A stretch of DNA of 64,000 nt from Pseudomonas mediterranea CFBP 5447 (GTDB taxonomy: Bacteria > Pseudomonadota > Gammaproteobacteria > Pseudomonadales > Pseudomonadaceae). A program made the position numbers and the translations under genes. Positions within the stretch are counted from its first letter, which is position 1. Each line of letters begins with the position of its first letter. Positions 44,201 to 53,080 of this stretch are shown here, piece by piece. Location: positions 603,099 through 667,098 of the forward strand of contig NZ_KN322983.1 in NCBI RefSeq assembly GCF_000774145.1, written 5' to 3'. Below the pieces are notes generated by a model. That model ran no database searches and was not told where the DNA came from. It saw nothing but the letters and a program-made list of their open reading frames with translations.

Positions 44201-44589
44201 ATGGACCGATTCACCGGCGGTTGCCTGTGCGGCAACGTTCGTTTCGAAGCTACAGGGCGCCCCTACCGGGTCGGCCTCTGCCACTGTCTCGACTGTCGCA
44301 AGCACCATGGCGCGCTTTTCTACGCTGCCGCCATGTTCCCCAGGACGCGGTGAAGATCGAAGGTGAAACCCACGACTACGCCGGTCGCTGCTTTTGCCCC
44401 CGCTGCGGCTCGCCGGTCTTTGCCCGCAGCGGTGACGAGATCGAAGTGAACCTGGGAAGCCTGGATGCCCCTGACCAATTGATGCCTACCTACGAATGCT
44501 GGACCGTGCGGCGCGAGGCGTGGCTGCCGGCGTTTCCGTTGACACGATACGAGCATGATCGTGCCGGGAAAGGGCGGTCCGAGGAGTAG
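44201..44589 (+). pseudogene. GFA-family (glutathione-dependent formaldehyde-activating-like) gene with a one-base frameshift
   Basis: The ATG at 44201 follows GAGGAGACGTACC. It encodes the zinc-binding GFA start G-G-C-L-C-G-N-V-R-F and L-C-H-C-L-D-C-R-K-H-H-G, then stops at 44351-44353. Adding one C to the run at 44338-44341 restores F-P-Q-D-A-V-K-I-E-G-E-T-H-D-Y-A-G-R and the second zinc site C-F-C-P-R-C-G-S-P-V-F. The repaired protein would be about 129 residues, normal for the family. Either a recent inactivation or a base-calling error. Confidence 0.85.
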
Positions 44590-44594
44590 GGCGA

Positions 44595-46052
44595 TCAGCC
44601 AAACCCGATGATCGCCTTGATTTCCAGATACTCCTCGAACCCGTGGACTCCGTATTCACGGCCATTGCCTGAGCGCTTGTAACCGCCGAACGGGGCCAAC
44701 GGGTTCCACGCTGGGTAGTTCAAGAGTACTTGCCCGGCGCGGATGCGCGAGGCCACGGTACGTACAGCTTCAAGGTCCTGGCCTTGCACATGGGCGCTGA
44801 GGCCGTAGACAGTGTCGTTCGCGATGGCGATGGCTTCTTCCACTGTGTCATAGGGGATGAGGCACAGCACCGGGCCAAAGATTTCTTCCTGGGCGATGCG
44901 CATGGCGTTGTCTACATCGGAGAAGACCGTTGGGCGGGCGTAGAAGCCTTTGGCAAAACCCTGCAGTCGTCCCGGGCCACCGCAGAGGAGCTTGGCGCCG
45001 TCATTCAAGCCCGCCTCGATCATCGTCTGCACACGATTGAACTGGGCTTCGTTGGCGATGGGCCCGAGTTGCGTTTCTTCCGACCGGGGATCGCCGACGA
45101 TGATTCCGTCGACGGTGGCGGTGACCAATGCTTCGACTTCCGCCAGCCGGTTTCTGGGCACGATCATCCGGGTCGGCGCGCTGCAGGACTGGCCGACGTT
45201 ACGGAACGCCGACATCACCCCGGGCGGCACGGCCTTGGCAAAATCGGCGTCGGGCAAGAATATGTTTGGTGATTTGCCGCCCAGTTCCTGGGTGACACGC
45301 TTGACCGTCGGGGCGGCGGCCTGGGCCACCAGCGCGCCTGCGCGGTTGGAACCGGTGATGGAGATCATGTCGATGTCCGGATGCGCCGACATGGCTGCGC
45401 CGACCTCGGCACCGTTGCCATTCACCAGGTTGAACACGCCCGGCGGCAGGCCCGCGTCATGCAGCAACTGGGCGAACAGCAGGGCGCTCAAGGGTGAAAG
45501 TTCGCTGGGCTTGAGCACCACGGTGCAGCCGGCGGCAATCGCGGGGGCGACTTTGGCGGTGATCTGGTAAAGCGGCCAGTTCCACGGCGTGATGAGCCCG
45601 CAAACGCCAATGGGTTCGCGCTCGATGGCCGTACCGTTTTCTATCTTGCGGAAACTGTAGCTGGACAGCAGGTCACGGGCGACCCGAACATGCTCGGCCG
45701 CCAGCGGCACCTGCATCGTCCGGGCGAAACCGATGGCTGCGCCCATCTCCAGGGAGATCACCTGGGCCAGTTGTTCTTTTCGTTCAAGGATCAGTTCATG
45801 GATCTTGTCCAGGACCTGGGCGCGGGCTGCGGACGGGGTCGCGGACCAGCCGGGAAACGCTGCTCGTGCCGCTGCCACCGCCCGGTCCACGTCTGTGGAG
45901 GAGCCTTGGGCGACTTCGGCGACCACCTCTTCGGTGGCCGGGTTGATCACCGGCAGCGTGGTCGGATGCGTCGGGAGCGACCAGGTGCCATTGATATAAA
46001 GCTGCCCCAAGGTCTGTGGGTCGAGGTAACTGTCAGAAGATCGGGTTGTCAT
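44595..46052 (-). CDS. NAD(P)-dependent aldehyde dehydrogenase
   Basis: A 485-residue ALDH. Asn158 (T-P-W-N-W-P), Glu256 (Q-E-L-G-G-K-S-P) and nucleophile Cys290 (N-V-G-Q-S-C) are all present. G-S-N-R-A-G is the cofactor turn. The start M-T-T-R-S-S at 46052 has GGGAG upstream. Aldehyde substrate unknown; it stands alone, convergent with the broken GFA gene. Confidence 0.92.
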   Translation of the reverse strand: MTTRSSDSYLDPQTLGQLYINGTWSLPTHPTTLPVINPATEEVVAEVAQGSSTDVDRAVAAARAAFPGWSATPSAARAQVLDKIHELILERKEQLAQVISLEMGAAIGFARTMQVPLAAEHVRVARDLLSSYSFRKIENGTAIEREPIGVCGLITPWNWPLYQITAKVAPAIAAGCTVVLKPSELSPLSALLFAQLLHDAGLPPGVFNLVNGNGAEVGAAMSAHPDIDMISITGSNRAGALVAQAAAPTVKRVTQELGGKSPNIFLPDADFAKAVPPGVMSAFRNVGQSCSAPTRMIVPRNRLAEVEALVTATVDGIIVGDPRSEETQLGPIANEAQFNRVQTMIEAGLNDGAKLLCGGPGRLQGFAKGFYARPTVFSDVDNAMRIAQEEIFGPVLCLIPYDTVEEAIAIANDTVYGLSAHVQGQDLEAVRTVASRIRAGQVLLNYPAWNPLAPFGGYKRSGNGREYGVHGFEEYLEIKAIIGFG

Positions 46053-46238
46053 GCAACGGGCTCCCATAGAGCGGTGAGGGCATTGCCAGTAGATCGTGAT
46101 GCCGGGTCTGCTCAATAAGCTAACAAAGCGGTCCCGATGGGATGTGCCGTTCTTGAGGTCGGCAAAGGATAATCTGCTGAATCTGCCGGGCTAACCGGGC
46201 GAAACGCGCGAAACGCGCACTGCGGTCCCCCCGACCCT

Positions 46239-46327
46239 TGTGGCGAGGGAGCTTGCTCCCGCTCGGTTGCGTAGCAGCCGCAAGATGGGCCTGCTGCGCA
46301 GTCCAGCGGGAGCAAGCTCCCTCGCTA
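46239..46327. repeat. Inverted pair of the GTGGCGAGGGAGCTTGCTCCC-type repeat
   Basis: TTGTGGCGAGGGAGCTTGCT and its inverse AGCAAGCTCCCTCGCTATGG enclose GCGTAGCAGCC... and CTGCTGCGCAG segments. Related to 4269-4399. It directly abuts the ridA remnant. Confidence 0.75.
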
Positions 46328-46331
46328 TGGT

Positions 46332-46406
46332 TCATATTCGGGCCAGCGCCTCGATTTCGATCAGGTAGCCATGATGCAAGGCCGGAACCGGCACCACGGC
46401 AGGACG
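46332..46406 (-). pseudogene. RidA-family C-terminal remnant
   Basis: The minus strand reads R-P-A-V-V-P-V-P-A-L-H-H-G-Y-L-I-E-I-E-A-L-A-R-I-stop. This is the typical C-terminal strand pair of a RidA-family protein, without the preceding about 100 residues. The reading ends where LysR-like coding sequence begins on the other strand. Confidence 0.75.
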
Positions 46407-47029
46407 AGCAACTGGTCGGTACCCTGAGGCTGGCGGCGCCGTTCGACTATGGACGCCAGCGTCTCGCGCCGTTACTGGCGCGTTTCGCCAGATTGCATCC
46501 GCAGTTGTGCCTGCACCTGGATCTGCGGGAAACGCCTTGGCCGGATCGGCATGACAGCGACGCGGTAATCCACATCGGCAACCTCAGCGACAGCCAGTGG
46601 GTCGCCAGGCTCCTGACCCACAATGCTCGCTGGCTGTGCGCGAGCCCTGCCTACCTGGCGCTGAACGGCACCCCTTCAGCGCCCGAGCAACTCGTTGACC
46701 ACCGCTGCATCTGCATCCGCGAAAACGACGAGGACGTCACGCTGTGGCACCTGCGTAATGAGCAGGAACACAAGACGCTGCGGATCAAGCCTGCCTTATT
46801 GAGCAACGATGGCAGCGTGGCGCGGCGTTGGGCAGAGGAGGGGCTGGGATTGGTGTTGCGTTCGCGATGGGATGTCAGCAGCGCCGTTGCCGATGGACGC
46901 CTGGTACGGGTGCTCGCCGATTGGCAATTCGACAGCGCCCCGATCAACCTGCTGGTACCGTCGCGCAAAGGACGCAGCGCGCGGGTCCAGGCGTTGGTCA
47001 GCTTTCTGGAGGCTGAGTTGAAGGCCTGA
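46407..47029 (+). pseudogene. LysR-family regulator remnant lacking the DNA-binding domain
   Basis: About 207 residues of LTTR effector domain begin at V-G-T-L-R-L-A-A-P-F-D-Y-G-R and run to a normal C-terminus (V-Q-A-L-V-S-F-L-E-A). The HTH region of about 90 residues is missing and no start codon with a ribosome site precedes it. The frame upstream runs through repeat DNA. Together with the RidA tail this marks an internal deletion of a divergent ridA-lysR pair. Confidence 0.8.
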
Positions 47030-47068
47030 TCGAAGGCGCCGCCATGCTGCCTTTTCACAGTACCATCG

Positions 47069-47166
47069 CTATCGCGAGCAGGCTCGCTCCCACAGGCGTT
47101 GGTGCCGGACGCGGAATGCATGTTCACAGAGATCCCTTGTGGGAGCGAGCCTGCTCGCGATGGCGT
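47069..47166. repeat. REP doublet
   Basis: CGCGAGCAGGCTCGCTCCCA at about 47075-47094 and the inverse at about 47140-47160. Confidence 0.85.
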
Positions 47167-47495
47167 CAGCCCATTCGACAAAGATGCTGAAATGGCCCCA
47201 GTTCCTGCGCAGATTCTGCCGCCAATGGCTCGAAGCCGTGCCGTCTGGCGCACCATAACTGCCCGCAAACCCACTGAAACACAGGCGCAACGCCCGTGTC
47301 TGGAGCATCCCGCAAAGTCTGCTGAGGGAGCCCCGCAAAACGGTGGTTTGTACCAAGCCGCCACTATTTTTAACGGATTATCCACGGTCTCTTGGTGTTG
47401 TAATGAAAATGTGATGCAGCGTTGTGCCGGTGCTTAACGAATGGCGCCAATGCCTGCCGCGTTCATGCCTTCTACAACCATTCAGGACCGCACTC
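47167..47495 (+). other. Non-coding gap before the large catabolic operon
   Basis: No convincing gene is visible. Short frames here lack ribosome sites and family features. The stretch near 47380-47440 is locally AT-richer (GTTGTAATGAAAATGTGATG) and is the natural place for the operon promoter. I could not identify an operator or a sigma-54 site. Confidence 0.4.
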
Positions 47496-48164
47496 ATGAG
47501 CTTTCTTCGACCCAAGTACATCACCTTCGACTGCTACGGCACGTTGACCAACTTCCAGATGGGAACCATGACCCGCGAGCTGTTCGCCGATCGTGTCGGT
47601 GCCGGGCAGATGGATCAGTTCGTCACGGACTTCGCCGCTTATCGTCTGGATCAGGTGATGGGCGACTGGCGCCCCTATGATGAAATCCTCAAGACGTCCC
47701 TGGTCCGTGTCTGCAAGCGCTGGGGGGTTGAATACCGCGAAGAAGGCCAGCTCTACTACGACGCCGTGCCGACCTGGGGACCTCATGCCGATGTGCCGGC
47801 GGGCCTGTCGAAAATTGCCGACAAGATCCCCCTGGTGATTCTCTCCAATGCGATGGACGAGCAGATCATGTCCAACGTCGACAAGCTCGGCGCGCCTTTC
47901 CATAAAGTCTTCACCGCCCAACAGGCCCAGGCCTACAAGCCACGCCTGGCCGCCTTCGAGTTCCTGCTCGACAGCCTCGGCTGCGGGCCGGAAGACTTGT
48001 TGCACGTATCTTCCAGCTTCCGCTACGACCTGATGTCTGCCCATGACATGAAGATCAAGAACAAAGCCTTCGTTGCCCGTGGTCATGAGCAGCCGGGGAA
48101 TGCGATCTACGGCTACCACCAGATCCCCGACATCGGCGGTCTGGCTGGCCTGGTCGGTCTCTGA
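47496..48164 (+). CDS. HAD-superfamily hydrolase, haloacid dehalogenase type II-like; first gene of the operon
   Basis: A 222-residue HAD protein. Nucleophile Asp lies in T-F-D-C-Y-G-T-L-T, motif II in V-I-L-S-N-A-M-D, and the motif III Lys in A-Y-K-P-R-L-A-A-F-E. H-V-S-S-S-F-R-Y-D-L is motif IV-like. The type II dehalogenase subgroup includes enzymes without proven dehalogenase activity. It begins the one-strand block ending at 61739; the FAD oxidase follows after 37 bases. Confidence 0.86.
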   Translation: MSFLRPKYITFDCYGTLTNFQMGTMTRELFADRVGAGQMDQFVTDFAAYRLDQVMGDWRPYDEILKTSLVRVCKRWGVEYREEGQLYYDAVPTWGPHADVPAGLSKIADKIPLVILSNAMDEQIMSNVDKLGAPFHKVFTAQQAQAYKPRLAAFEFLLDSLGCGPEDLLHVSSSFRYDLMSAHDMKIKNKAFVARGHEQPGNAIYGYHQIPDIGGLAGLVGL

Positions 48165-48201
48165 GACACACGCACACTCTTCAAGGTGAAAGGGGTTAGA
48201 C

Positions 48202-49476
48202 ATGGGCAGTGAGTCCTATTGGCTCGATACCGCACCGGCCTTCACCGGTGCCCAGCTCGGCGGGTTGCCGGGGCAGGTCGATGTCGCTGTCGTCGGTGGT
48301 GGTTTCACCGGGTTGGCCGCGGCCCGTGCCCTGGCCTTGAAGGGGGCCAGCGTGGCGGTGCTGGAAGCGGGAAGGGTGATTGGCGAGGCGTCGGGGCGTA
48401 ACGGCGGGCATTGCAGTACCGGCGTCGCCCAGGATTACGCGGCACTCACCGCCAGTCTCGGTGCCGATAAGGCACGAGCCTATTACCAGGCCTATGAAAG
48501 CGCCGTGCAGAGCGTCGTCGCGCTGGTGGAGCAGGAGGGAATCGCCTGCGACCTCAAGCGCAACGGCAAGCTCAAACTGGCCGCCAAGCCGATGCACTAC
48601 GAAGGGTTGGCACGCACCTGTGAGTTGATCCGCAAGGAAGTCGATGCCGAGGTCGAATTGCTCTCCGCCCAAGAGACTCGGGCGGAGGTCAAGTCCAACC
48701 AGTTTCACGGTGGCCTGCTGCAGCGCAACGGCGTGCAGATGCACATCGGGCGCTTCGGTGTCGGCCTGGCCGAGGCGGCCGCGCGTCACGGCGCGTTGAT
48801 CTTCCAGGGAGTGGCCGTCAAGGACTGGAAGGCCAGTGCCGGCGGTTATCAGGTCAACACCAGCAAGGGGACGCTGCACGCTTCGCAGGTCTTGCTGGCG
48901 ACCGGTGCCAGTCAGCATGGCGGTCTGGGCTGGTATCGGCGGCGAATCGTCCCGGTGGGCAGTTTCGTGATCGCCACCGAGGTGCTGCCTCAGGCGCTGA
49001 TCGACAGCTTGCTGCCGGCGCGCCGCTCCTATGTCACCAGCCGGATGATCGGCAACTACTTCCGCCTGACTCCGGACAATCGTCTGTTGTTCGGTGGTCG
49101 TGCGCGGTTTGCCATGTCCGACAGCGTTTCCGATGCCAAGAGCGGCAAGGTGCTGCAAGCGGCGATGCTGCAGATGTTCCCGCAACTGGCCAACGTCAGG
49201 ATCGACTACTGCTGGGGCGGGCTGGTGGACATGACGTCCGACCGGCTGCCTCGGGCCGGCCAGCATGGCGGGGTGTATCACTCCATGGGCTACAGCGGCC
49301 ACGGTGTACAGATGTCGGTGCACATGGGCCAGGTCATGGCCGAGGTCATGGCCGGCAAGGTCGAGGCCAACCCCTGGCGCGAGCTCGATTGGCCGGCCAT
49401 TCCCGGGCATTTCGGCAAACCGTGGTTCCTGCCGTTGGTGGGTGCGTATTACCGCCTGCAGGATTACCTGCACTGA
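48202..49476 (+). CDS. FAD-dependent amine/amino acid oxidase (PuuB-like, DAO family)
   Basis: A 424-residue flavoprotein. The dinucleotide motif is V-A-V-V-G-G-G-F-T-G-L-A-A-A near residue 28, and S-G-R-N-G-G-H-C follows, as in gamma-glutamylputrescine oxidase. The C-terminal FAD loop is G-Y-S-G-H-G-V-Q-M-S. It oxidises a C-N bond to an imine with release of ammonia or amine. The next gene, the binding protein, follows after 85 bases. Confidence 0.88.
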   Translation: MGSESYWLDTAPAFTGAQLGGLPGQVDVAVVGGGFTGLAAARALALKGASVAVLEAGRVIGEASGRNGGHCSTGVAQDYAALTASLGADKARAYYQAYESAVQSVVALVEQEGIACDLKRNGKLKLAAKPMHYEGLARTCELIRKEVDAEVELLSAQETRAEVKSNQFHGGLLQRNGVQMHIGRFGVGLAEAAARHGALIFQGVAVKDWKASAGGYQVNTSKGTLHASQVLLATGASQHGGLGWYRRRIVPVGSFVIATEVLPQALIDSLLPARRSYVTSRMIGNYFRLTPDNRLLFGGRARFAMSDSVSDAKSGKVLQAAMLQMFPQLANVRIDYCWGGLVDMTSDRLPRAGQHGGVYHSMGYSGHGVQMSVHMGQVMAEVMAGKVEANPWRELDWPAIPGHFGKPWFLPLVGAYYRLQDYLH

Positions 49477-49561
49477 TTTTCATGGTGTTGTTTCGCGTTT
49501 CAACCACGTTGCGTCAACCGTGCGCAACCGAGCCCTTATTACTTGGAAAGGTAGAACTGAC

Positions 49562-51205
49562 ATGACTGACAATAAAAACAGCATCGACAGCCAGTTGATT
49601 ACCGGCACAGAAAGTCTGCGTGTTTTCGAAGGGCTCAATCGCGGCATGTCGCGCCGTCATGCATTGCAGATGTTGGGGTTGGCCGGGGTGGCTGCGGCGG
49701 GTGCCGGGAGCCTGTTCGGCGCCGCCGGCAAACTGCTGGCCGACGAGACCGCGAGCCCAGGCAAGGGCAAGCCGGGTGGCCGCATCCGTGTCGCCGGCAG
49801 CACCAGTTCCACCAGCGATACCCTGGATCCAGCCAAAGGCTCGTCATCCACCGATTACGTACGCCACTACATGTTCTACAACGGTCTGACCCGCTTCGAC
49901 AGCCACATGGTGCCGCAACTGGAACTGGCCGAGCGCATCGACACGACCGACGCTACGCTTTGGGTGATTACCCTGCGCAAGGAAGTGACATTCCACAATG
50001 GCAAGGCACTGACCGCCGCAGACGTGGTGTTTTCCCTGCTGCGCCACAAGGATCCGATCACCGGGTCCAAGGTCCTGCCCCTGGCGTCCCAGTTTGCCGA
50101 GGTCAAGGCCAATGGCACTCATGAGGTACAAATACAACTGAGCGGGCCGAATGCGGAGCTGCCATCGATTTTTGCCATTTCCCACATGCTGATCGTGCCT
50201 GAAGGCACCACCGACTTCAGCCAGGGCATCGGTACCGGACCCTTCAAGGTCAAGGAGTTCAAGCCGGGCGTGCGATCCATCGGCACGCGCAACACCAATT
50301 ACTGGAAACCCGGCTTGCCGTATCTGGACGAGATCGAGTTCATCGGCATCGCCGACGAGCCGTCACGGGTCAACGCCCTGTTGTCCGGCGACGTGCAGAT
50401 CATCAATGAGGTCAACCCACGCTCGACGACGCGCATCAAGGACAGCAATACCCACCGGGTCGTGGACTCGCCGTCGGGTAACTACACTGACTTGATCATC
50501 CGCCAGGACCAGATGCCCGGCCAGAGTCCGGAATTCACTGAAGCCATGAAGCTGCTGCTGGACCGGGAGCAGGTCAAATCGGCGATTTTCCGCGGGTTCG
50601 CCAGGGTCGGCAATGATCATCCGATTGCCCCTGGTTCGCGTTTCCACAACGCCGACCTGCCGCAACGGACCTATGATCCGGAGAAGGCGCGCTTCCTGTT
50701 GAAGAAGGCTGGCATGGAAAACATCAGCATGCCGGTCATGTGTTCTCCGGCCGCCACCGGGTCGGTAGATGTTGCCGTGCTGCTCCAGCAATCGGCCAAG
50801 GAGGCCGGGCTCAAGCTCAACGTCAACCGTCTGCCGAGCGACGGCTACTGGTCCAACCACTGGGCCAAGCACCCGCTGAGCTTCGGCAACATCAACCCTC
50901 GGCCCAACGCCGACATGTTGTTCTCGCAGTTCTTCCAGTCGACGGCACCGTGGAACGAGTCCGCCTGGAAGAACCCGCAGTTCGATCAGCTCCTGATCCA
51001 GGCCCGCGGCGAAACCGACGAAGCCAAGCGCGGCAAGATGTACGCCGACATGCAGACCCTGGTACATGACCACTGCGGCATCGGCATCCCGGTGTTCATC
51101 AGCAACATCGATGGCGCCGACCAGCGTGTGAAGGGCTACGGCACCAACCCGCTGGGCGGCTTCATGGGCTACATGTTCGCCGAGCAGGTCTGGCTGGACG
51201 CGTGA
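49562..51205 (+). CDS. ABC transporter periplasmic binding protein, dipeptide/oligopeptide (SBP family 5)
   Basis: A 547-residue binding protein with a long N-region and Tat-like signal M-S-R-R-H-A-L-Q-M-L-G-L-A-G-V-A-A-A-G-A beginning near residue 29. The SBP5 hallmark L-T-A-A-D-V-V-F-S-L and G-T-G-P-F-K-V-K-E-F are clear. It captures the imported compound and passes it to the two permeases encoded next. Family members bind peptides, opines and other amino acid conjugates. Confidence 0.92.
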   Translation: MTDNKNSIDSQLITGTESLRVFEGLNRGMSRRHALQMLGLAGVAAAGAGSLFGAAGKLLADETASPGKGKPGGRIRVAGSTSSTSDTLDPAKGSSSTDYVRHYMFYNGLTRFDSHMVPQLELAERIDTTDATLWVITLRKEVTFHNGKALTAADVVFSLLRHKDPITGSKVLPLASQFAEVKANGTHEVQIQLSGPNAELPSIFAISHMLIVPEGTTDFSQGIGTGPFKVKEFKPGVRSIGTRNTNYWKPGLPYLDEIEFIGIADEPSRVNALLSGDVQIINEVNPRSTTRIKDSNTHRVVDSPSGNYTDLIIRQDQMPGQSPEFTEAMKLLLDREQVKSAIFRGFARVGNDHPIAPGSRFHNADLPQRTYDPEKARFLLKKAGMENISMPVMCSPAATGSVDVAVLLQQSAKEAGLKLNVNRLPSDGYWSNHWAKHPLSFGNINPRPNADMLFSQFFQSTAPWNESAWKNPQFDQLLIQARGETDEAKRGKMYADMQTLVHDHCGIGIPVFISNIDGADQRVKGYGTNPLGGFMGYMFAEQVWLDA

Positions 51206-51250
51206 TGAGCGTCGGTTTTTCGCTGGGTGACAGTGCACGAGGATAGGGCG

Positions 51251-52207
51251 ATGAATAGCAACACACTGTGGTTGATCGGCCGGCGCCTCGGCGCCGCGAT
51301 CGTGACGCTTCTGATTGTATCGATGGTGGTGTTCGCCATCACGGCGGTGTTGCCGGGAGACGCGGCACAACAGGCTCTCGGACAATTCGCCACGCCAGAG
51401 CAGGTAGCCGCGTTGCGGGTGAAAATGGGGCTCGATCAGCCGGGTGTGTTGCGTTACCTGCACTGGCTGACGAACCTGCTCAGCGGCGACCTTGGGGTGT
51501 CGGCTTCCAATGCCACTTCGGTGGCGGAACTGATGGCGGGGCGGGTACCCAACACGCTGATGCTGGCGGCCGCGACGGCGCTGGTGTCGGTGCCGCTGGC
51601 GCTGGTCCTGGGCATCGGCTCGGCCATGGGGCGCGGCGGTCGCATCGACGGCTTCGTGAGCTTCTTCACCCTGATGATGGTGGCCGTGCCGGAATTCCTG
51701 GTGGCCACCCTGGCGGTGCTGATTTTCGCGGTGAACCTGGGCTGGCTTTCAGCGCTGTCGTACTCCAGTGAAATCACCTCGCCGTTGCAGTTCATGCGCA
51801 CCTACGCCTTGCCGGTGATGACCTTGTGCTGTGTGATCGTTGCGCAGATGGCACGCATGACCCGGGCGGCGGTGATCGATCAACTCGACAGCCCTTACGT
51901 GGAAATGGCCCGCCTCAAGGGCGTGAGGCCGGTGCGGGTGGTGCTGCGTCATGCGCTGCCCAACGCCATCGGGCCCATTGCCAATGCCATCGCCTTGAGC
52001 CTGTCGTACCTGTTGGGCGGCGTGGTAATCGTCGAGACGATCTTCAACTATCCCGGTATCGCCAGCCTGATGGTCGATGCCGTGACCAACCGCGACATGG
52101 CGTTGGTCCAGGCCTGCACCATGCTGTTCTGTACCGCGTACCTGTCGCTGGTGTTGATTGCCGACCTGTGCGCGATCCTTTCCAATCCGAGGCTGAGAAA
52201 CCAATGA
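51251..52207 (+). CDS. ABC transporter permease (DppB-like)
   Basis: A 318-residue inner-membrane protein with about six membrane segments. The first gene-family signature is G-R-R-L-G-A-A-I-V-T-L-L-I-V-S; the EAA loop reads R-L-K-G-V-R-P-V-R-V-V-L-R-H-A-L-P-N-A. GAGGATAGGGCG precedes the ATG at 51251. The stop overlaps the next gene as ATGA. Confidence 0.92.
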   Translation: MNSNTLWLIGRRLGAAIVTLLIVSMVVFAITAVLPGDAAQQALGQFATPEQVAALRVKMGLDQPGVLRYLHWLTNLLSGDLGVSASNATSVAELMAGRVPNTLMLAAATALVSVPLALVLGIGSAMGRGGRIDGFVSFFTLMMVAVPEFLVATLAVLIFAVNLGWLSALSYSSEITSPLQFMRTYALPVMTLCCVIVAQMARMTRAAVIDQLDSPYVEMARLKGVRPVRVVLRHALPNAIGPIANAIALSLSYLLGGVVIVETIFNYPGIASLMVDAVTNRDMALVQACTMLFCTAYLSLVLIADLCAILSNPRLRNQ

Positions 52208-53079
52208 GCAATCCCATTGTGAAATCCCCGACTGCGGCGGTCGCACTGGCATTGGGCAAGGACGCTCATGGTTCGTCCTGGCTTGGGCTGATCGGCGGCG
52301 CTATGTGTGCCATCTGGCTGCTGGTGGCGATCTTCGGTCCGTGGCTGGCACCGCACCCGGTAGGGGAAGTGGTGTCCGACAACGTCTTCGACGGCCTCAG
52401 TGCCGCTTACCCGCTGGGCACCGACTACCTGGGCCGCGACATGCTCAGCCGGATCCTGGTCGGCGCGCAGTTCACCGTGGGCCTGGCGTTGGTCGCTGCG
52501 GTACTGGCGAGTGGACTCGGCACCACCTGCGCGCTGCTCTCGGTGGTTTCACCGAAGTGGCTGGACGAACTGATCAGCCGCCTGATGGACGCGTTCATTT
52601 CGATCCCGAGCAAGATGCTGGCGTTGATCATGGTCTCGGCATTCGGCTCGTCGGTGACCCTGCTGGTGTGCACGGCGGTATTGAGCTACACCCCGGGCGC
52701 CTTCCGTATCGCCCGCAGCATGGCGGTGAACATCGAGGCCCTGGAGTACGTGCAAGTGGCCCGTACCCGAGGCGAGCGTCGGTTGTACATCGCCTGCGTG
52801 GAAATCCTGCCGAACATCCTCAACCCGGTGCTGGCGGACCTGGGCCTGCGCTTTGGCTTCATCGTGCTGCTGCTCAGCGGCATGAGCTTCCTCGGCCTGG
52901 GCGTACAGCCACCGGACGCCGACCTCGGTTCCCTGGTGCGCGAGAACATCGGCGGCCTCAACCAGGGCGCGCCGGCCATCGTGATTCCGGCCCTGGCCAT
53001 CGGCACCCTGACCATCGGCGTGAATCTGTTTATCGACCGCCTGTCTTCGCGGCGCAATCGACGTTCGGGAGGTCATTGA
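52204..53079 (+). CDS. ABC transporter permease (DppC-like)
   Basis: A 291-residue inner-membrane partner permease with N-terminal TM and extended OppC/DppC region (Y-P-L-G-T-D-Y-L-G-R-D-M-L-S-R). EAA loop: A-R-T-R-G-E-R-R-L-Y-I-A-C-V-E-I-L-P-N. Coupled to the gene before (ATGA); the ATPase gene starts one base after its stop. Confidence 0.92.
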   Translation: MSNPIVKSPTAAVALALGKDAHGSSWLGLIGGAMCAIWLLVAIFGPWLAPHPVGEVVSDNVFDGLSAAYPLGTDYLGRDMLSRILVGAQFTVGLALVAAVLASGLGTTCALLSVVSPKWLDELISRLMDAFISIPSKMLALIMVSAFGSSVTLLVCTAVLSYTPGAFRIARSMAVNIEALEYVQVARTRGERRLYIACVEILPNILNPVLADLGLRFGFIVLLLSGMSFLGLGVQPPDADLGSLVRENIGGLNQGAPAIVIPALAIGTLTIGVNLFIDRLSSRRNRRSGGH

Positions 53080-53080
53080 G

